Source: Rubripirellula sp. (GTDB lineage Bacteria; Planctomycetota; Planctomycetia; Pirellulales; Pirellulaceae). From it: DNA of 45,069 nucleotides. How positions within the stretch are numbered: the first letter of the stretch is position 1; every line of letters starts with the position of its first letter. The position numbers and the translations under genes are program-made. Shown here piece by piece: positions 1 through 9,088 of this stretch. The notes under the pieces were generated by a model. It ran no database searches, was not told where the DNA came from, and saw only the letters and a program-made list of their open reading frames with translations. The stretch is from contig JAQWPZ010000072.1 in NCBI GenBank assembly GCA_029245125.1, positions 1-45,069 on the forward strand, written 5' to 3'.

Positions 1-2
1 CG

Positions 3-230
3 ATCACCATCAAAAACGGCGATCCATCCCAACTTGAAGCGTTAGCGATTGGATTGCTTATCACACGTCTACAGACCCACCCGCTACCGCGTCGAGTTCG
101 TCAGAATCTCAAAGCAACTCGGTTGTTTGGACGCTGGGCCTACTCTGGCTTTTCCTGCACGCCCTCGGTTTCCTGCACGCCCTCGGTTTCCTGCCACGAC
201 TTGACATCCTGCGGCCGCTCAATCTCCTGA
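3..230 (+). CDS. 3' end of possible acyl-CoA carboxylase epsilon subunit (partial)
   Basis: An open frame enters from the left edge and ends at TGA 228-230 (75 codons visible). It begins ITIKNGDPSQLEALAIGLL and continues to a single Trp in GRWAYSG. This hydrophobic-GxP-x(n)-ALA-x-LL pattern followed by a basic linker and a Trp resembles the small epsilon (AccE) subunit that stabilises acyl-CoA carboxylase complexes; this is family resemblance judged by eye. The last ~25 residues are Cys/Ser-rich and come from an 18-bp tandem repeat that is read antisense by the neighbouring minus-strand gene, so the two 3' ends overlap by about 90 bp. The upstream carboxylase genes would lie outside the window. 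It could instead be an unrelated small protein or a chance open frame. Confidence 0.4.
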   Translation: MTIKNGDPSQLEALAIGLLITRLQTHPLPRRVRQNLKATRLFGRWAYSGFSCTPSVSCTPSVSCHDLTSCGRSIS

Positions 231-1009
231 GTCGCCTGACTGCCTAACAATACATTCTCGAAGTTAATTGATAGAGCCACGATGGTTTCCCAATCGTCCG
301 CGATGATATCCTGCGAATGGGCGAGGTTATTGCGGAGTTTTTCTAACATCTTGACCGATTCGTCCATTTGCCGGCGTGACCGAAATCGAGTTTGACGTCG
401 CAGCTCCTCGTTACGCGAAACAATCTGCAGTTTGTCCGATAACTGCAAGCAATCGAGGAGTGTCACTTCCTGGTTTCGTCGCGTCCGTTCGGCCATCAGA
501 TCCCGCGACTTCTGGACCCTCGCATCCGATAAAAACGCTTGCCATGTGTCACCGGGACAACCGTGGTAAATGAGTCGTGTCGTCCGCATTTCAATCAGCG
601 TCAGCAATCCAAACAGCCACATTCTGACCGGTGGCTTTTGCAAGTCGGATCGCGTCACCACGCCGCCAACTTGACCGAGGACCGACACGAAAAGTTGTTG
701 CTGATCGCACAAACGCTGCACCAAATCAACAAGTGGCATTGAATCAGGGATGATCATCGACTGATCGAATTCTTGCTGGTAATCACCGCAGGTTCCTGCA
801 CCCAAATCGCTAATCTCAATAAACGCCTGCACACGTCCCGCCGAACGCACACCCGCCACCCGGAAACGATTCGATACCATCCCGTTGCGAGCCACCTCGG
901 TCGAAGTTGTCGCATCAAACGAAGCAAGCGGTTCAGCTATATCGCAAACCGTGAAAGCAGTTTGAAAAACACGCCGCAGACTTTGCACGGCGGACGACGG
1001 AAAAAGCAT
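140..1009 (-). CDS. CBS-like / HEPN-like domain protein
   Basis: This is a 289-residue protein starting at ATG 1009 behind an excellent Shine-Dalgarno (GAGAGGAA, minus strand 1023-1016, 6-nt spacing). Residues ~35-145 look like two CBS-type halves: VAGVRSAGRVQAFI with ...GTCGDY, then PLVDLVQRL...VGGVVTRSDLQKPPVRMW. The C-terminal helical part (~180-255) contains R226-N-N-L-A-H231, which fits the R-x4-6-H signature of HEPN domains; many HEPN proteins are RNases, others only bind nucleotides or RNA. The tail ends in the direct repeat ETEGVQ-ETEGVQ, encoded by an 18-bp DNA repeat. CBS modules usually bind adenine nucleotides, so a nucleotide-gated RNA-binding or cleaving protein is possible but is inference. 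No toxin/antitoxin partner is adjacent. It is predicted soluble, with no signal peptide. Confidence 0.65.
   Translation of the reverse strand: MLFPSSAVQSLRRVFQTAFTVCDIAEPLASFDATTSTEVARNGMVSNRFRVAGVRSAGRVQAFIEISDLGAGTCGDYQQEFDQSMIIPDSMPLVDLVQRLCDQQQLFVSVLGQVGGVVTRSDLQKPPVRMWLFGLLTLIEMRTTRLIYHGCPGDTWQAFLSDARVQKSRDLMAERTRRNQEVTLLDCLQLSDKLQIVSRNEELRRQTRFRSRRQMDESVKMLEKLRNNLAHSQDIIADDWETIVALSINFENVLLGSQATQEIERPQDVKSWQETEGVQETEGVQEKPE
151..194. repeat. 18-bp tandem repeat, 2.4 copies
   Basis: The unit TTTCCTGCACGCCCTCGG occurs at 151-168 and 169-186 without mismatch, with 8 further matching bases at 187-194. The unit length is a multiple of three, so it adds six-residue repeats to the minus-strand protein (TEGVQE) and also to the plus-strand open frame (SCTPSV). 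Confidence 0.95.
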
Positions 1010-1445
1010 TCGTGATTCCTCTCAAAACTATTTCGACACATCGAATCGTGCGTAACCCGGACTTGCGATGGCCACACCCGAATAATGCAGCAAATCGCAC
1101 ACCCGAATGAATGCCAGGCAATCGCATTGCCACCACACGTCAAGTAAGTCACGACCGACCGACAGTTTAATGCAAAAACAAATCTGCCATTCCCGTACAA
1201 AACAAACGAATCAATGCAACTGACGCTCACAGGCTGAAGCTCACCCGGAGTCGAGCATACCCCCAGTTGAGAGTTAGCTTAACTCTCGATCGCATCCAAT
1301 TCCCGAGACCTGCGAACAATCTCAGCTGACGATCCGCATGAAATTGTTTCCACCACGACAATGCCATACGCGTTTTGGCGGAGACCAACCATAATACAGT
1401 TAGACTACATCGCACATCCGACCGGTCATCCTCCGCACGTGACGC
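1010..1445. other. Divergent intergenic region
   Basis: These 436 bp separate two divergently transcribed genes and must hold both promoters. Apart from the Shine-Dalgarno of the minus-strand gene (1016-1023) I see no convincing promoter, hairpin, repeat or short gene. The open frames here have no recognisable protein character. Confidence 0.5.
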
Positions 1446-2672
1446 ATGAATCATCGCGAAATCATTTGGCTGACACGACTGCTGACCTGCATATTGTTCT
1501 TTCCATTCACTGCCTCGACTGCGACCGGCAAAGATCTCACGCACCTCAAGCCTTCACCGCCACAGCCTGTTGCGCCCCAAGAATTACAGACCTCGATTCA
1601 ACGCGGGGTCACTTACCTGCTTGATCATCAGCGTGATGATGGCGGCTGGGGCGGACCTCAGTGGACCGGCGGCGTGGACAGTGATCCAATCCCGGGATCG
1701 TTTCGCTCATTCGGCGTGGCGGTGACCGCGATGTGCCTGGAATCACTACTAGGCGTCCCCGAGAACACACCTGATCAGGCAAGGATCCAGCAAGCAAAAG
1801 AAAAAGCATATCGATTTTTGATTGCTCGCACGGACCAGATTCGTCGTGCTGGCCCAAATGATCTGCCGCAAGTTTGGGCTCACTGCTATTGCATCCAAAC
1901 CTTTGCGGCAATGAAACAGCTGAGCCGAGACCCAGCACGTCTGCGTGAGTTGACTGACGCAATTCAACAACACGCACATAGGCTGGATCGTTGGCAATCT
2001 GTCCATGGTGGCTGGTTCTACTATGGCAGTGGCATGTCCAAACCAATCAATCCATCCTGTAGTTTTGTCAACGCAGCGGTATTGGTTGCGTTGGCTCGAT
2101 CCCGCGATGCCGGGGTCCCAGCCAATCAGGCGATGATCGATCGGGCTTTAAAGGCGACGCGTCTGATGAGAAAGCCAGATGGTAGCTTTCTCTATTCAAT
2201 ACGAATCCCAACCGACAAAACCGGCGCGATGGCACCCATCAATCGGCCCGCCGGCAGCCTGGGGCGGTCTCAAGCATGCAATATTGCCCTGTGGGCGTGG
2301 CAGGATGCGCAAACCACCAAAAAAGGAATTGGTGATTGGTTAAACCGATTGGTGACTCGTCATGGCTGGCTGGACATGGGCCGAAAACGCCCAATCCCTC
2401 ACGAGTCGCATGCGGCGGTGGCGGGATACTTCTATTACTTTGGAATGTACTACGCCGCGCTGTGTATCGAAGCCATGCCACCATCGGAACAAGCCTTCTA
2501 CCAGCATCATCTCGCGAAACTGCTAATCGACCGCCAAGAAAAAGATGGCTCGTGGTTCGATTATCCGCTGTACAGTTACCACAAACCCTACGGCACTGCA
2601 TTTGCAATCCTCAGCCTACAACGCTGTCAAGTCGCACCGGAGGCCAGTGCCAGTGCCAGTGCAAACAACTAG
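1446..2672 (+). CDS. Secreted prenyltransferase/squalene-oxidase repeat protein
   Basis: The 408-residue product has an N-terminal signal peptide (hydrophobic TRLLTCILFFPFTAS, ~10-25, probable cleavage near residue 29). The body carries the QxxDGxW-type motif of terpenoid cyclase/prenyltransferase alpha-alpha toroids twice, at QRDDGGW (62-68) and near the C-terminus QEKDGSW (~368-374), with internal helices between. In planctomycetes such exported toroid proteins are common and uncharacterised; the DxDD catalytic signature of squalene-hopene cyclases is not evident, so a structural or substrate-binding role is more likely than cyclisation. The tail is low-complexity (ASASASANN). No Shine-Dalgarno precedes ATG 1446. 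A related toroid occurs in the fusion protein two genes downstream. Confidence 0.8.
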   Translation: MNHREIIWLTRLLTCILFFPFTASTATGKDLTHLKPSPPQPVAPQELQTSIQRGVTYLLDHQRDDGGWGGPQWTGGVDSDPIPGSFRSFGVAVTAMCLESLLGVPENTPDQARIQQAKEKAYRFLIARTDQIRRAGPNDLPQVWAHCYCIQTFAAMKQLSRDPARLRELTDAIQQHAHRLDRWQSVHGGWFYYGSGMSKPINPSCSFVNAAVLVALARSRDAGVPANQAMIDRALKATRLMRKPDGSFLYSIRIPTDKTGAMAPINRPAGSLGRSQACNIALWAWQDAQTTKKGIGDWLNRLVTRHGWLDMGRKRPIPHESHAAVAGYFYYFGMYYAALCIEAMPPSEQAFYQHHLAKLLIDRQEKDGSWFDYPLYSYHKPYGTAFAILSLQRCQVAPEASASASANN

Positions 2673-3055
2673 CCCCGACCGTCCTTCCAGCCCAAAGGCG
2701 GAAATCGGCTTCCACCATCCACCAACGGAAACGCGAGTGACCTCGCACAACGGGATATTTCCCGACACACAAAGCATTGAATGTCGTTTTCCCGCGCAGA
2801 TCCGACATCGCACCTGAAGGCCGCATGACGAAAAATGACCGTTCAAGCTGCGAAGGCGAGACAGAAATGATGCTCGCTTTTCCTCGCACGAATGCCGCCC
2901 CCTTTTGCAACATACGCTTGTTTTGCCAGTCACTGAACAGGAGATTCGTTCACCCCGTTTCTTGCAACCTGACGAGTTCGGATACCCCAACGCAACCTGA
3001 AACAATCGGTCAAAATGATATTGTGCATCAATACCTGGCTGATCTCGCACGAACG
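2673..3055. other. Intergenic region without recognised gene
   Basis: These 383 bp lie between the toroid protein and the small membrane protein. The frame of the downstream gene stays open back to 2777, but the extra ~93 residues have no protein-like character, so I treat this stretch as leader or promoter DNA. No hairpin or repeat stands out. Confidence 0.45.
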
Positions 3056-3601
3056 ATGATTACGAACCCTTACGAACCACCACAAGCAAAACTAAACTCG
3101 CCGCGACAGGATTCTGAGGATCGCGTTGCGGCGTTACGAGCTTTGCGAACCTCGCTCTACATTCTGTTGGTACCGGGTATTTACAACTTCATCTGCTTTC
3201 ATTTCCCGGAGTTGTTCAGTAACAGCGGATTTCAGGTCCATGAACTCGCTCGGGTAGCGAACCTGACTCTGCTCTGCCTGACGGTTGGATTGATCTGGAT
3301 CGGGGGCCTGGCATTGCTGGAACGCGTCGCTGCAATCATCCACTGGGCACTGAAAAGAATGCTGGGAAGCAACAGTTCGTTCGAGCGATGGCAAGCCGAA
3401 TTGCATCTAGCATTACGACGTTCTCCGACCCTTGCGTTTTGGGGTGCCATCCTCTGGATCATCTGGTGTCTGGCAATCTTTTCGTTCCACCTTGATTTTG
3501 TGACGGTGTCTTTGCCGATTGGAATTGCCGCCCATCTGCTCGCTGCCTGTTTGTATGTTCCGCTTGTTTATCAATGGTACAAACTGGAGCAGAGTCGTTA
3601 A
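3056..3601 (+). CDS. Small multi-pass membrane protein with NPYEPP N-terminus
   Basis: I place the start at ATG 3056, giving 181 residues beginning MITNPYEPPQAKL. An N-terminal NPYxxP motif is typical of many short planctomycete membrane proteins, which is why I prefer this start over the longer open frame from 2777. Four hydrophobic segments are visible: LYILLVPGIYNFICFHF (~28-45), NLTLLCLTVGLIWIGGLALL (~70-90), LAFWGAILWIIWCLAIF (~125-142) and VSLPIGIAAHLLAACLYVPL (~150-170). The function is unknown. It probably sits in the inner membrane, with the proline-rich N-terminus cytosolic. No strong Shine-Dalgarno is present and it has no obvious operon partner. Confidence 0.65.
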   Translation: MITNPYEPPQAKLNSPRQDSEDRVAALRALRTSLYILLVPGIYNFICFHFPELFSNSGFQVHELARVANLTLLCLTVGLIWIGGLALLERVAAIIHWALKRMLGSNSSFERWQAELHLALRRSPTLAFWGAILWIIWCLAIFSFHLDFVTVSLPIGIAAHLLAACLYVPLVYQWYKLEQSR

Positions 3602-3930
3602 GAAGAGACGATCTTGATTCACACGGCGCATTGATATCCCCAACCGTCAGGGTGACCATGAGTTCTGCAAACGGTTGACCCTATTTCGTTCCTCCGAATC
3701 ACGCTCCCTGATTGACCAGGGCACACACGACCACCTCGCCTGAAAGATAACCCGCATCTGCTAGGCTAACGACTTAGATCAACAGATCGCTCACTCGTTG
3801 ACGCTAGATTCATTCCGCAACCGCCTGCACAAACCCCAACGCATCAAATTCGCCTCGCAATGATCAACCTCACCTCCAATCGGTCGACCACCCAACCGAT
3901 TTCGTTTTCTACTCGGCGCAGGAACCGCGT
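3602..3930. other. Intergenic region
   Basis: These 329 bp precede the cytochrome/ankyrin fusion gene. The only element I can point to is a Shine-Dalgarno-like AGGA at 3920-3923, 7 nt from GTG 3931 and 10 nt from ATG 3934. I see no gene, hairpin or repeat. Confidence 0.45.
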
Positions 3931-3933
3931 GTG

Positions 3934-6255
3934 ATGTCCCTTCCCACCAAGATCAATCGATTCTTTTTTTGCCTGTTGGTGCTGTTAGGATTCCTGACTG
4001 AAACGACATCGGGCCAAGACGCTTCTGCCGCGGGGAACTTCAGCCGTGACGTGCAGCCGATCTTGGAGCGGCACTGTGTGGAATGCCACAACCCTTCTTT
4101 AAAAATGGGACAATTGGTGCTCACATCGCGTGCTGCAATGATGGCCGCCGACGTGGTGTCTCCAGGCGATGCAGACGCAAGTCTTTTGCTGCAGCGTGTA
4201 CACGATCGCGACCTTGGCATCTTAATGCCACCGACCGGCCGACTGTCCAAGGCTGAAACGGATCAATTGACTGCCTGGATTGACACGGGAGCCGCATGGC
4301 CGAAAGAGATTGTGATCAAGGCTGAGTCTGACTATCAGGCCAATCGCCCGTTGGCAGGCATCTTCAAAGTCCTTCGAGATGCGGATGACACGCAGTTGCC
4401 GAATTTACAGCTCAGCGAAACCGCTTTGCGAGAAACCGACCATCGTGCTGCGACTCCACTGATTTATGCCGCCTACTACTCTAGTCCTCAAGCAGTTCAA
4501 TCCTTGCTGCGAGCAGGAGCCGATCCAAACGTAGCCGACCAAGATGGCCTGACACCATTGATGTTCGCAATATCCGATTTTGAAAAAGTGCGAATGCTGA
4601 TCCGCCATGGCGCGAAAGTTGATGCGGAAACAAAACTGGGACGCCGCGCTATCCTGATGGCTGCCGCGCACGCCGGCAACACAAAGGTCGTACTGGCACT
4701 GATGCGAGCAGGTGCCGACCTTCATTATGCCGATCGCCGGGATTGGACCGCGATTTCGTTGGCTGCCCGAACGGGTGATTACGCGTTGATGAGCGAAATC
4801 CTCGCTCGTCTGGACCAAACGATTAGCGACTATTCAAAAATGGTCGGTAAAGCGATTGGCGAAGCTGCTCGCGCAAACGATCTGGCCGCTGTCCAACTCT
4901 TCCTAGGGCATGACATCCACCATGACCAATCTTCGCTTGACAGGGCGCTCGTTTTTGCTGCCACCCATGGCAATCTGGCGATGACCGAACAGCTGCTTGC
5001 TGCGGGCGCAAAGCCAAACTCCACCAGTCCAACAAAATTCGCTACCCCTGCCTCACCTTTCTTGGCCGCCGCCTACTCCGAAACACAAAACCCCAGTGTC
5101 CTCGAATGCCTCCTTACAAATGAAAGTGACGTTCAACAACAAGAAAAGCACGGCAAAACAGCGTTGGTGATGGCACGCGAACATGGATCGCGCAGCATTG
5201 AGCAGTGGTTGCTGCAATTGGGCGCAGCAGACGCGGGCAGACCCCAATCCGATACGGTGAATCGCGTATCAGCAGAGGAAATCAAGACCAACCAAATCGA
5301 CGCTTCAAGTGTTCGCGCAAGCGTTCAAAAGAGCACAGCTTTATTGCAGTCTTGCGATGCCATTTTCTTCGCAAAATCCGGATGCATTGCTTGCCATCAA
5401 CAAACTGCTTCTGCATTGCTCGTCGCTACAGCTCGCCAGCACGGAATCACCATTGACGGTCAAGCGTGGCGTCAACAGGTCAAACTGACCTCGGTGGAAC
5501 TTGCCAAGAAACGAGCGATTTTCTTGCAACGCATCAAATCTGGAGGTGCGGCACATCGCTTTGGCTACCTGCTGTGGGGACTATCAGCTTCAGGTTATTC
5601 GCCCGACGAATTTACTGACGCAACTTGCTTCGAACTGGCCGGCTTGCAGCGTTTGGATGGATCTTGGCTGAGCGATGCCCATCGCCCGCCAAGCGAGTAC
5701 TCCTCGATCACGGCAACCGCAGTCGCACTCCGTGCGATTAGTCATTACTCCCCGCCAGGCTGGCGAATATTAACCGAACAACGAATTGCTCGTGCCACAA
5801 ATTGGCTCGGCCAACAGCGACCTGAACACAATGTAGAAAAAGCCTTTCGGCTGCTCGGCCTGCACTGGGGAAACGCACCGCAAGCTCAGATTGCCAACGC
5901 GACGCAAGAGCTACTGCTGGATCAATCAGACGGCGGAGGTTGGGCGCAACGCCCGGGGCTTTCCCCCGACGCATACGCAACCGGGCTGACGCTGTATGCA
6001 CTGCAGGAATCGGGCGAAATAGCAACCACAGCAGTCTCCTATCGGGACGGAATTAAATTTCTGCAGCGGCACAGTAAGCAGGACGGTTCGTGGCATGTCC
6101 AAAGCCGCTCGTTCAAATTTCAACCGTATTTTGAAAGTGGCTTCCCCCACGGCCCAGACCAGTGGATTTCGGCTGCCGCTACCAGTTGGTCTAGTCTGGC
6201 GTTGTTAAAAGTGCTTCCACCGCGAACAAAAGACATTCCGGAAACCACCCCATAA
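3934..6255 (+). CDS. Secreted cytochrome c (PSCyt1) - ankyrin - haem - toroid fusion
   Basis: The product is ~773 residues (GTG 3931 is an alternative start one codon earlier). Order of parts: a signal peptide (FFFCLLVLLGFLTE, ~10-23); a planctomycete cytochrome c domain with haem motif C-V-E-C-H (~48-52) and likely distal Met in ILMPPTGRLS (~98); five or six ankyrin repeats (~170-435, e.g. GADPNVADQDGLTPLMFA); a second C-I-A-C-H haem motif (~484-488, in FFAKSGCIACHQQ); and a C-terminal terpenoid-cyclase-like toroid with LQRLDGSW (~571-578), a QSDGGGW and a KQDGSWHVQS motif. It should be a periplasmic di-haem protein. Electron transfer or haem-linked sensing coupled to a protein- or ligand-binding scaffold is inference. 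The toroid resembles the gene at 1446. It ends 43 bp before cardiolipin synthase. Confidence 0.85.
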   Translation: MSLPTKINRFFFCLLVLLGFLTETTSGQDASAAGNFSRDVQPILERHCVECHNPSLKMGQLVLTSRAAMMAADVVSPGDADASLLLQRVHDRDLGILMPPTGRLSKAETDQLTAWIDTGAAWPKEIVIKAESDYQANRPLAGIFKVLRDADDTQLPNLQLSETALRETDHRAATPLIYAAYYSSPQAVQSLLRAGADPNVADQDGLTPLMFAISDFEKVRMLIRHGAKVDAETKLGRRAILMAAAHAGNTKVVLALMRAGADLHYADRRDWTAISLAARTGDYALMSEILARLDQTISDYSKMVGKAIGEAARANDLAAVQLFLGHDIHHDQSSLDRALVFAATHGNLAMTEQLLAAGAKPNSTSPTKFATPASPFLAAAYSETQNPSVLECLLTNESDVQQQEKHGKTALVMAREHGSRSIEQWLLQLGAADAGRPQSDTVNRVSAEEIKTNQIDASSVRASVQKSTALLQSCDAIFFAKSGCIACHQQTASALLVATARQHGITIDGQAWRQQVKLTSVELAKKRAIFLQRIKSGGAAHRFGYLLWGLSASGYSPDEFTDATCFELAGLQRLDGSWLSDAHRPPSEYSSITATAVALRAISHYSPPGWRILTEQRIARATNWLGQQRPEHNVEKAFRLLGLHWGNAPQAQIANATQELLLDQSDGGGWAQRPGLSPDAYATGLTLYALQESGEIATTAVSYRDGIKFLQRHSKQDGSWHVQSRSFKFQPYFESGFPHGPDQWISAAATSWSSLALLKVLPPRTKDIPETTP

Positions 6256-6298
6256 ATCCATACCGCTTTCGGCAGGCTTGGCCTTTTGGATACCGCAC

Positions 6299-7831
6299 AT
6301 GTTTAAAACTTTCTTTTCACGCAGTCGCAAAATCCCACCTCAAGAAACGCAGGTGGGTTCGGAAACGCAGACCGAAAAACCTAAAAAGCGAATCACCAAA
6401 CGCCACAAACTGCGAGTGCTATTCGTGCTCGTCATGCACCTACTGGGCGCGCTGACGTCAATCGAAGCAGTGATGTCTACCCGAACATCCCAGGGCGCCA
6501 TCGCTTGGGGCGTCAGCCTGAATACGTTTCCCTACATCGCCGTTCCGGCTTACTGGGCACTCGGGCAATCCAAGTTTGATGATTACGAAATGCTGCGTCG
6601 GAATGAACAGATTGCAAACAGCGAGTCTGCCAAACGTGCCAAAAGCGTCTTAGAAGAAGAGCAACTGTTAGCGATACCGATCTCGGAGGAACAAGAAAGT
6701 CACGCTCGACTTGTGGAGAGCTTGAGTGGATTGCCCATCACAACTGGCAATCACGTCAAATTGCTGGTCAATGGAGAAGAAACATTCGATGCGATTTTCG
6801 ACGGGGTCGAACGGGCCGAGGACTATATCCTATTCCAGTTCTACATCTTGCGCGATGATAACTTGGGGCAGCGATTCAAACGCGCTTTCCTGAAAAAGGC
6901 AGCTGCGGGCGTCAGAGTTTACGTGCTTTATGACGAGCTGGGCAGCAAGGATCTGTCGCCGAAATACATCTCCGAACTTCGCGATGGCGGAGTTGAAATC
7001 GTTCCGTTCAACACGACAAAAGATGGCAAGCGGTTCCGGTTGAATTTTCGCAATCACCGCAAGATCGTCGTGATCGACGGGAAGACAGCTTACGTGGGCG
7101 GTCACAATGTCGGCGATGAATACCTTGGGCTGGATCCTGTTTTGACACCGTGGCGTGACACGCACATCGAACTCGAAGGGCCAGTTGTGCAGTGTATTCA
7201 GGTTCCCTTTCTAGAAGATTGGTACTGGGCCACAAACGAACGCATGGAGTTGAATTGGGATCCCGAACGCGCCGCCGGAAGTGATACCGCCGTCGCCTGC
7301 TTACCAACCGGGCCTGCCGATTTGCTGGAACCGGGAACACTGTTTTTCTTGCACGCCATCAATTCAGCGCAAAGACGGCTTTGGATTGTTAGCCCCTACT
7401 TCATTCCAGATGAACAGATTCTGTCAGCACTTCAATTAGCAGCGTTGCGAGGGGTCGATGTGCGAGTGCTGATCCCAAAAAACCCAGACCATCTTCATGT
7501 CTACTGGTCAGGCCTCTCCTATCTGGAGGAAGCCGAAGAGGCAGGTGTCAAAATCTTTCGATACAAACCCGGATTTCTGCATCAAAAAGTATGGTTAATT
7601 GATGACGACGCTGCGCTGATTGGCACCTCCAATCTCGATAACCGATCGATGCGGCTCAATTTCGAAATCATGATGCTGGTCTTGGGACAAGAATTTGCGG
7701 GCGAAGTCGAAGCCATGCTGACAGCCGATTTTGAGAAGAGCGAACTTGCACTACCAAGCGAATACACCGACCGCTCGCTTCCCTTTCGATTACTTGTCCG
7801 CGTCTGCCGGCTCTTGGCGCCAATTCAATAG
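6299..7831 (+). CDS. cls: Cardiolipin synthase (phospholipase D superfamily)
   Basis: Cardiolipin synthase condenses two phosphatidylglycerol molecules into cardiolipin plus glycerol at the inner membrane. Both HKD catalytic motifs are present: HRKIVVIDGKTAYVGG (H~253) and HQKVWLIDDDAALIG (H~428). The N-terminus has a basic cytosolic stretch and two hydrophobic segments (LRVLFVLVMHLLGALTSIEAV and an ALG-ending segment), typical of Cls. I start at ATG 6299 (510 aa) with TGGA 9 nt upstream; a TTG at 6278 would add seven residues but lacks a spaced Shine-Dalgarno. Length is normal for the family (~480-515). It follows the cytochrome/ankyrin gene by 43 bp and may be co-transcribed, with no obvious functional link. 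Confidence 0.93.
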   Translation: MFKTFFSRSRKIPPQETQVGSETQTEKPKKRITKRHKLRVLFVLVMHLLGALTSIEAVMSTRTSQGAIAWGVSLNTFPYIAVPAYWALGQSKFDDYEMLRRNEQIANSESAKRAKSVLEEEQLLAIPISEEQESHARLVESLSGLPITTGNHVKLLVNGEETFDAIFDGVERAEDYILFQFYILRDDNLGQRFKRAFLKKAAAGVRVYVLYDELGSKDLSPKYISELRDGGVEIVPFNTTKDGKRFRLNFRNHRKIVVIDGKTAYVGGHNVGDEYLGLDPVLTPWRDTHIELEGPVVQCIQVPFLEDWYWATNERMELNWDPERAAGSDTAVACLPTGPADLLEPGTLFFLHAINSAQRRLWIVSPYFIPDEQILSALQLAALRGVDVRVLIPKNPDHLHVYWSGLSYLEEAEEAGVKIFRYKPGFLHQKVWLIDDDAALIGTSNLDNRSMRLNFEIMMLVLGQEFAGEVEAMLTADFEKSELALPSEYTDRSLPFRLLVRVCRLLAPIQ

Positions 7832-8248
7832 CGTCGTCTCCAACGATTCGCCTTCGCAGACGCTTACCCCTGCAGACGCTCCACCCGAAAATCCAAAATT
7901 CGCTAGTTCCTCATACTGGCCGGCATCCCCATTTCCAGCATTCCAGGCCCGGGAATGAAGTGGGATTGAGGGAGAGCCAATCTGATGATGTCGATGAAAC
8001 CCCGAAACCTCCGACCGATGACTCTCCACCAAAGGCGGGTAAACCTTGTCACGACAGACAGCATCCTTGGAACCAAACTGAATAGCCTGATCGGGTTCAC
8101 ACTGGGGAATCAAGCATGCCGAAAACGAGCCGCGCGAGATGCGATTGCTGGGACGCCCCTTGTCAGCAGCCTCAGAACATCAAAAATCAGTTAAGTTCCA
8201 TATTCACTCTGGCAAAGCCTCTCCAAAACAAGCTACCGAGGTCCTCCA
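7832..8248. other. Intergenic region before the bestrophin-like gene
   Basis: These 417 bp contain no credible gene. A GAGG Shine-Dalgarno at 8238-8241 sits 7 nt before the TTG at 8249 and decides the start of the next gene. No terminator-like hairpin with a T tract was found after cls. Confidence 0.5.
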
Positions 8249-9088
8249 TTGTCGCTTCGCTTTTTGCCCACCGCTCCACTTCGGCCCGTCATCATGATGT
8301 CGCTGCTCGCAGCAGCGTACAGCGGCTTGGCGATTTGGAAAGAAAATAGCCAGTACCGATCATTTGGTGACTTCCCATCCGGCCTAGAGGCAGTGCTCTC
8401 GTTGGCAATTGGAATGCTATTAGCCTTTCGCGCGAACCGCGCCTTCGATCGATGGTGGGAAGCGCGAACACTCTGGGGAACGCTGGTCAACGCCTCTCGA
8501 AACTTGGCCGTCAAGACAAACAATCTTGTTACGCCTCGTGACGAATCATTTGAAACGATGCACCATTTGATCGTCGCGTTCCCAAGAGTACTTCGGGATA
8601 GCCTGCGAAATGCCCCCCAAGCTGAGAGTCTTGCACCCTTGCGTCAAGATTTGGTTCAAGGACACGCACCGAGCTGGGTGGTGAATCAGATGTATGGAAT
8701 CCTTGAAAACTGGAAACGGGATCAACGCATCGACCATGCCGACTTTTGGATTCTTGATCGCGAGGCCAAGATATTCCTCGAAGTCTGTGGTGGGTGTGAA
8801 CGCATCAAGAACACACCCATTGCGTTGTCATACCGTGTCTTTCTTATTCATGCGCTCGCGCTGTTTGTGTTGACGCTGCCCTGGGGAATTGTGAATCAAT
8901 TTGGTTACTGGACCATCCCAATCACATTCTTCACATCCTATTTCACGATCGCTGCCGAAGGGATTGCCAGTCATGTCGAACAGCCCTTCACTGTGGAGGG
9001 TGATGGATTGGATTTAGATGGGCTCTGCCAAACGATCCAATCGAGCGTGGACAATATCTTTGAAACCCAACCAACCATTGAAAGGTGA
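8249..9088 (+). CDS. Bestrophin-family membrane channel (UPF0187-like)
   Basis: The 279-residue protein matches the bacterial bestrophin family: a first transmembrane segment (PVIMMSLLAAAYSGLAI), then the hallmark FRANRAFDRWWEARTLWG (~66-83) with NASRNLA, and two hydrophobic segments around 190-235 (FLIHALALFVLTLPWG and the following FFTSYFTIAAEGIASHVEQPF, where the EQPF-type motif is family-typical). Bestrophin homologues form pentameric ion channels in the inner membrane, anion or cation selective depending on the member. The start is the TTG at 8249, supported by GAGG 7 nt upstream and by family-typical spacing to the first helix; the next in-frame ATG (8294) would cut into that helix. No functional partner is adjacent. 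Confidence 0.85.
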   Translation: MSLRFLPTAPLRPVIMMSLLAAAYSGLAIWKENSQYRSFGDFPSGLEAVLSLAIGMLLAFRANRAFDRWWEARTLWGTLVNASRNLAVKTNNLVTPRDESFETMHHLIVAFPRVLRDSLRNAPQAESLAPLRQDLVQGHAPSWVVNQMYGILENWKRDQRIDHADFWILDREAKIFLEVCGGCERIKNTPIALSYRVFLIHALALFVLTLPWGIVNQFGYWTIPITFFTSYFTIAAEGIASHVEQPFTVEGDGLDLDGLCQTIQSSVDNIFETQPTIER

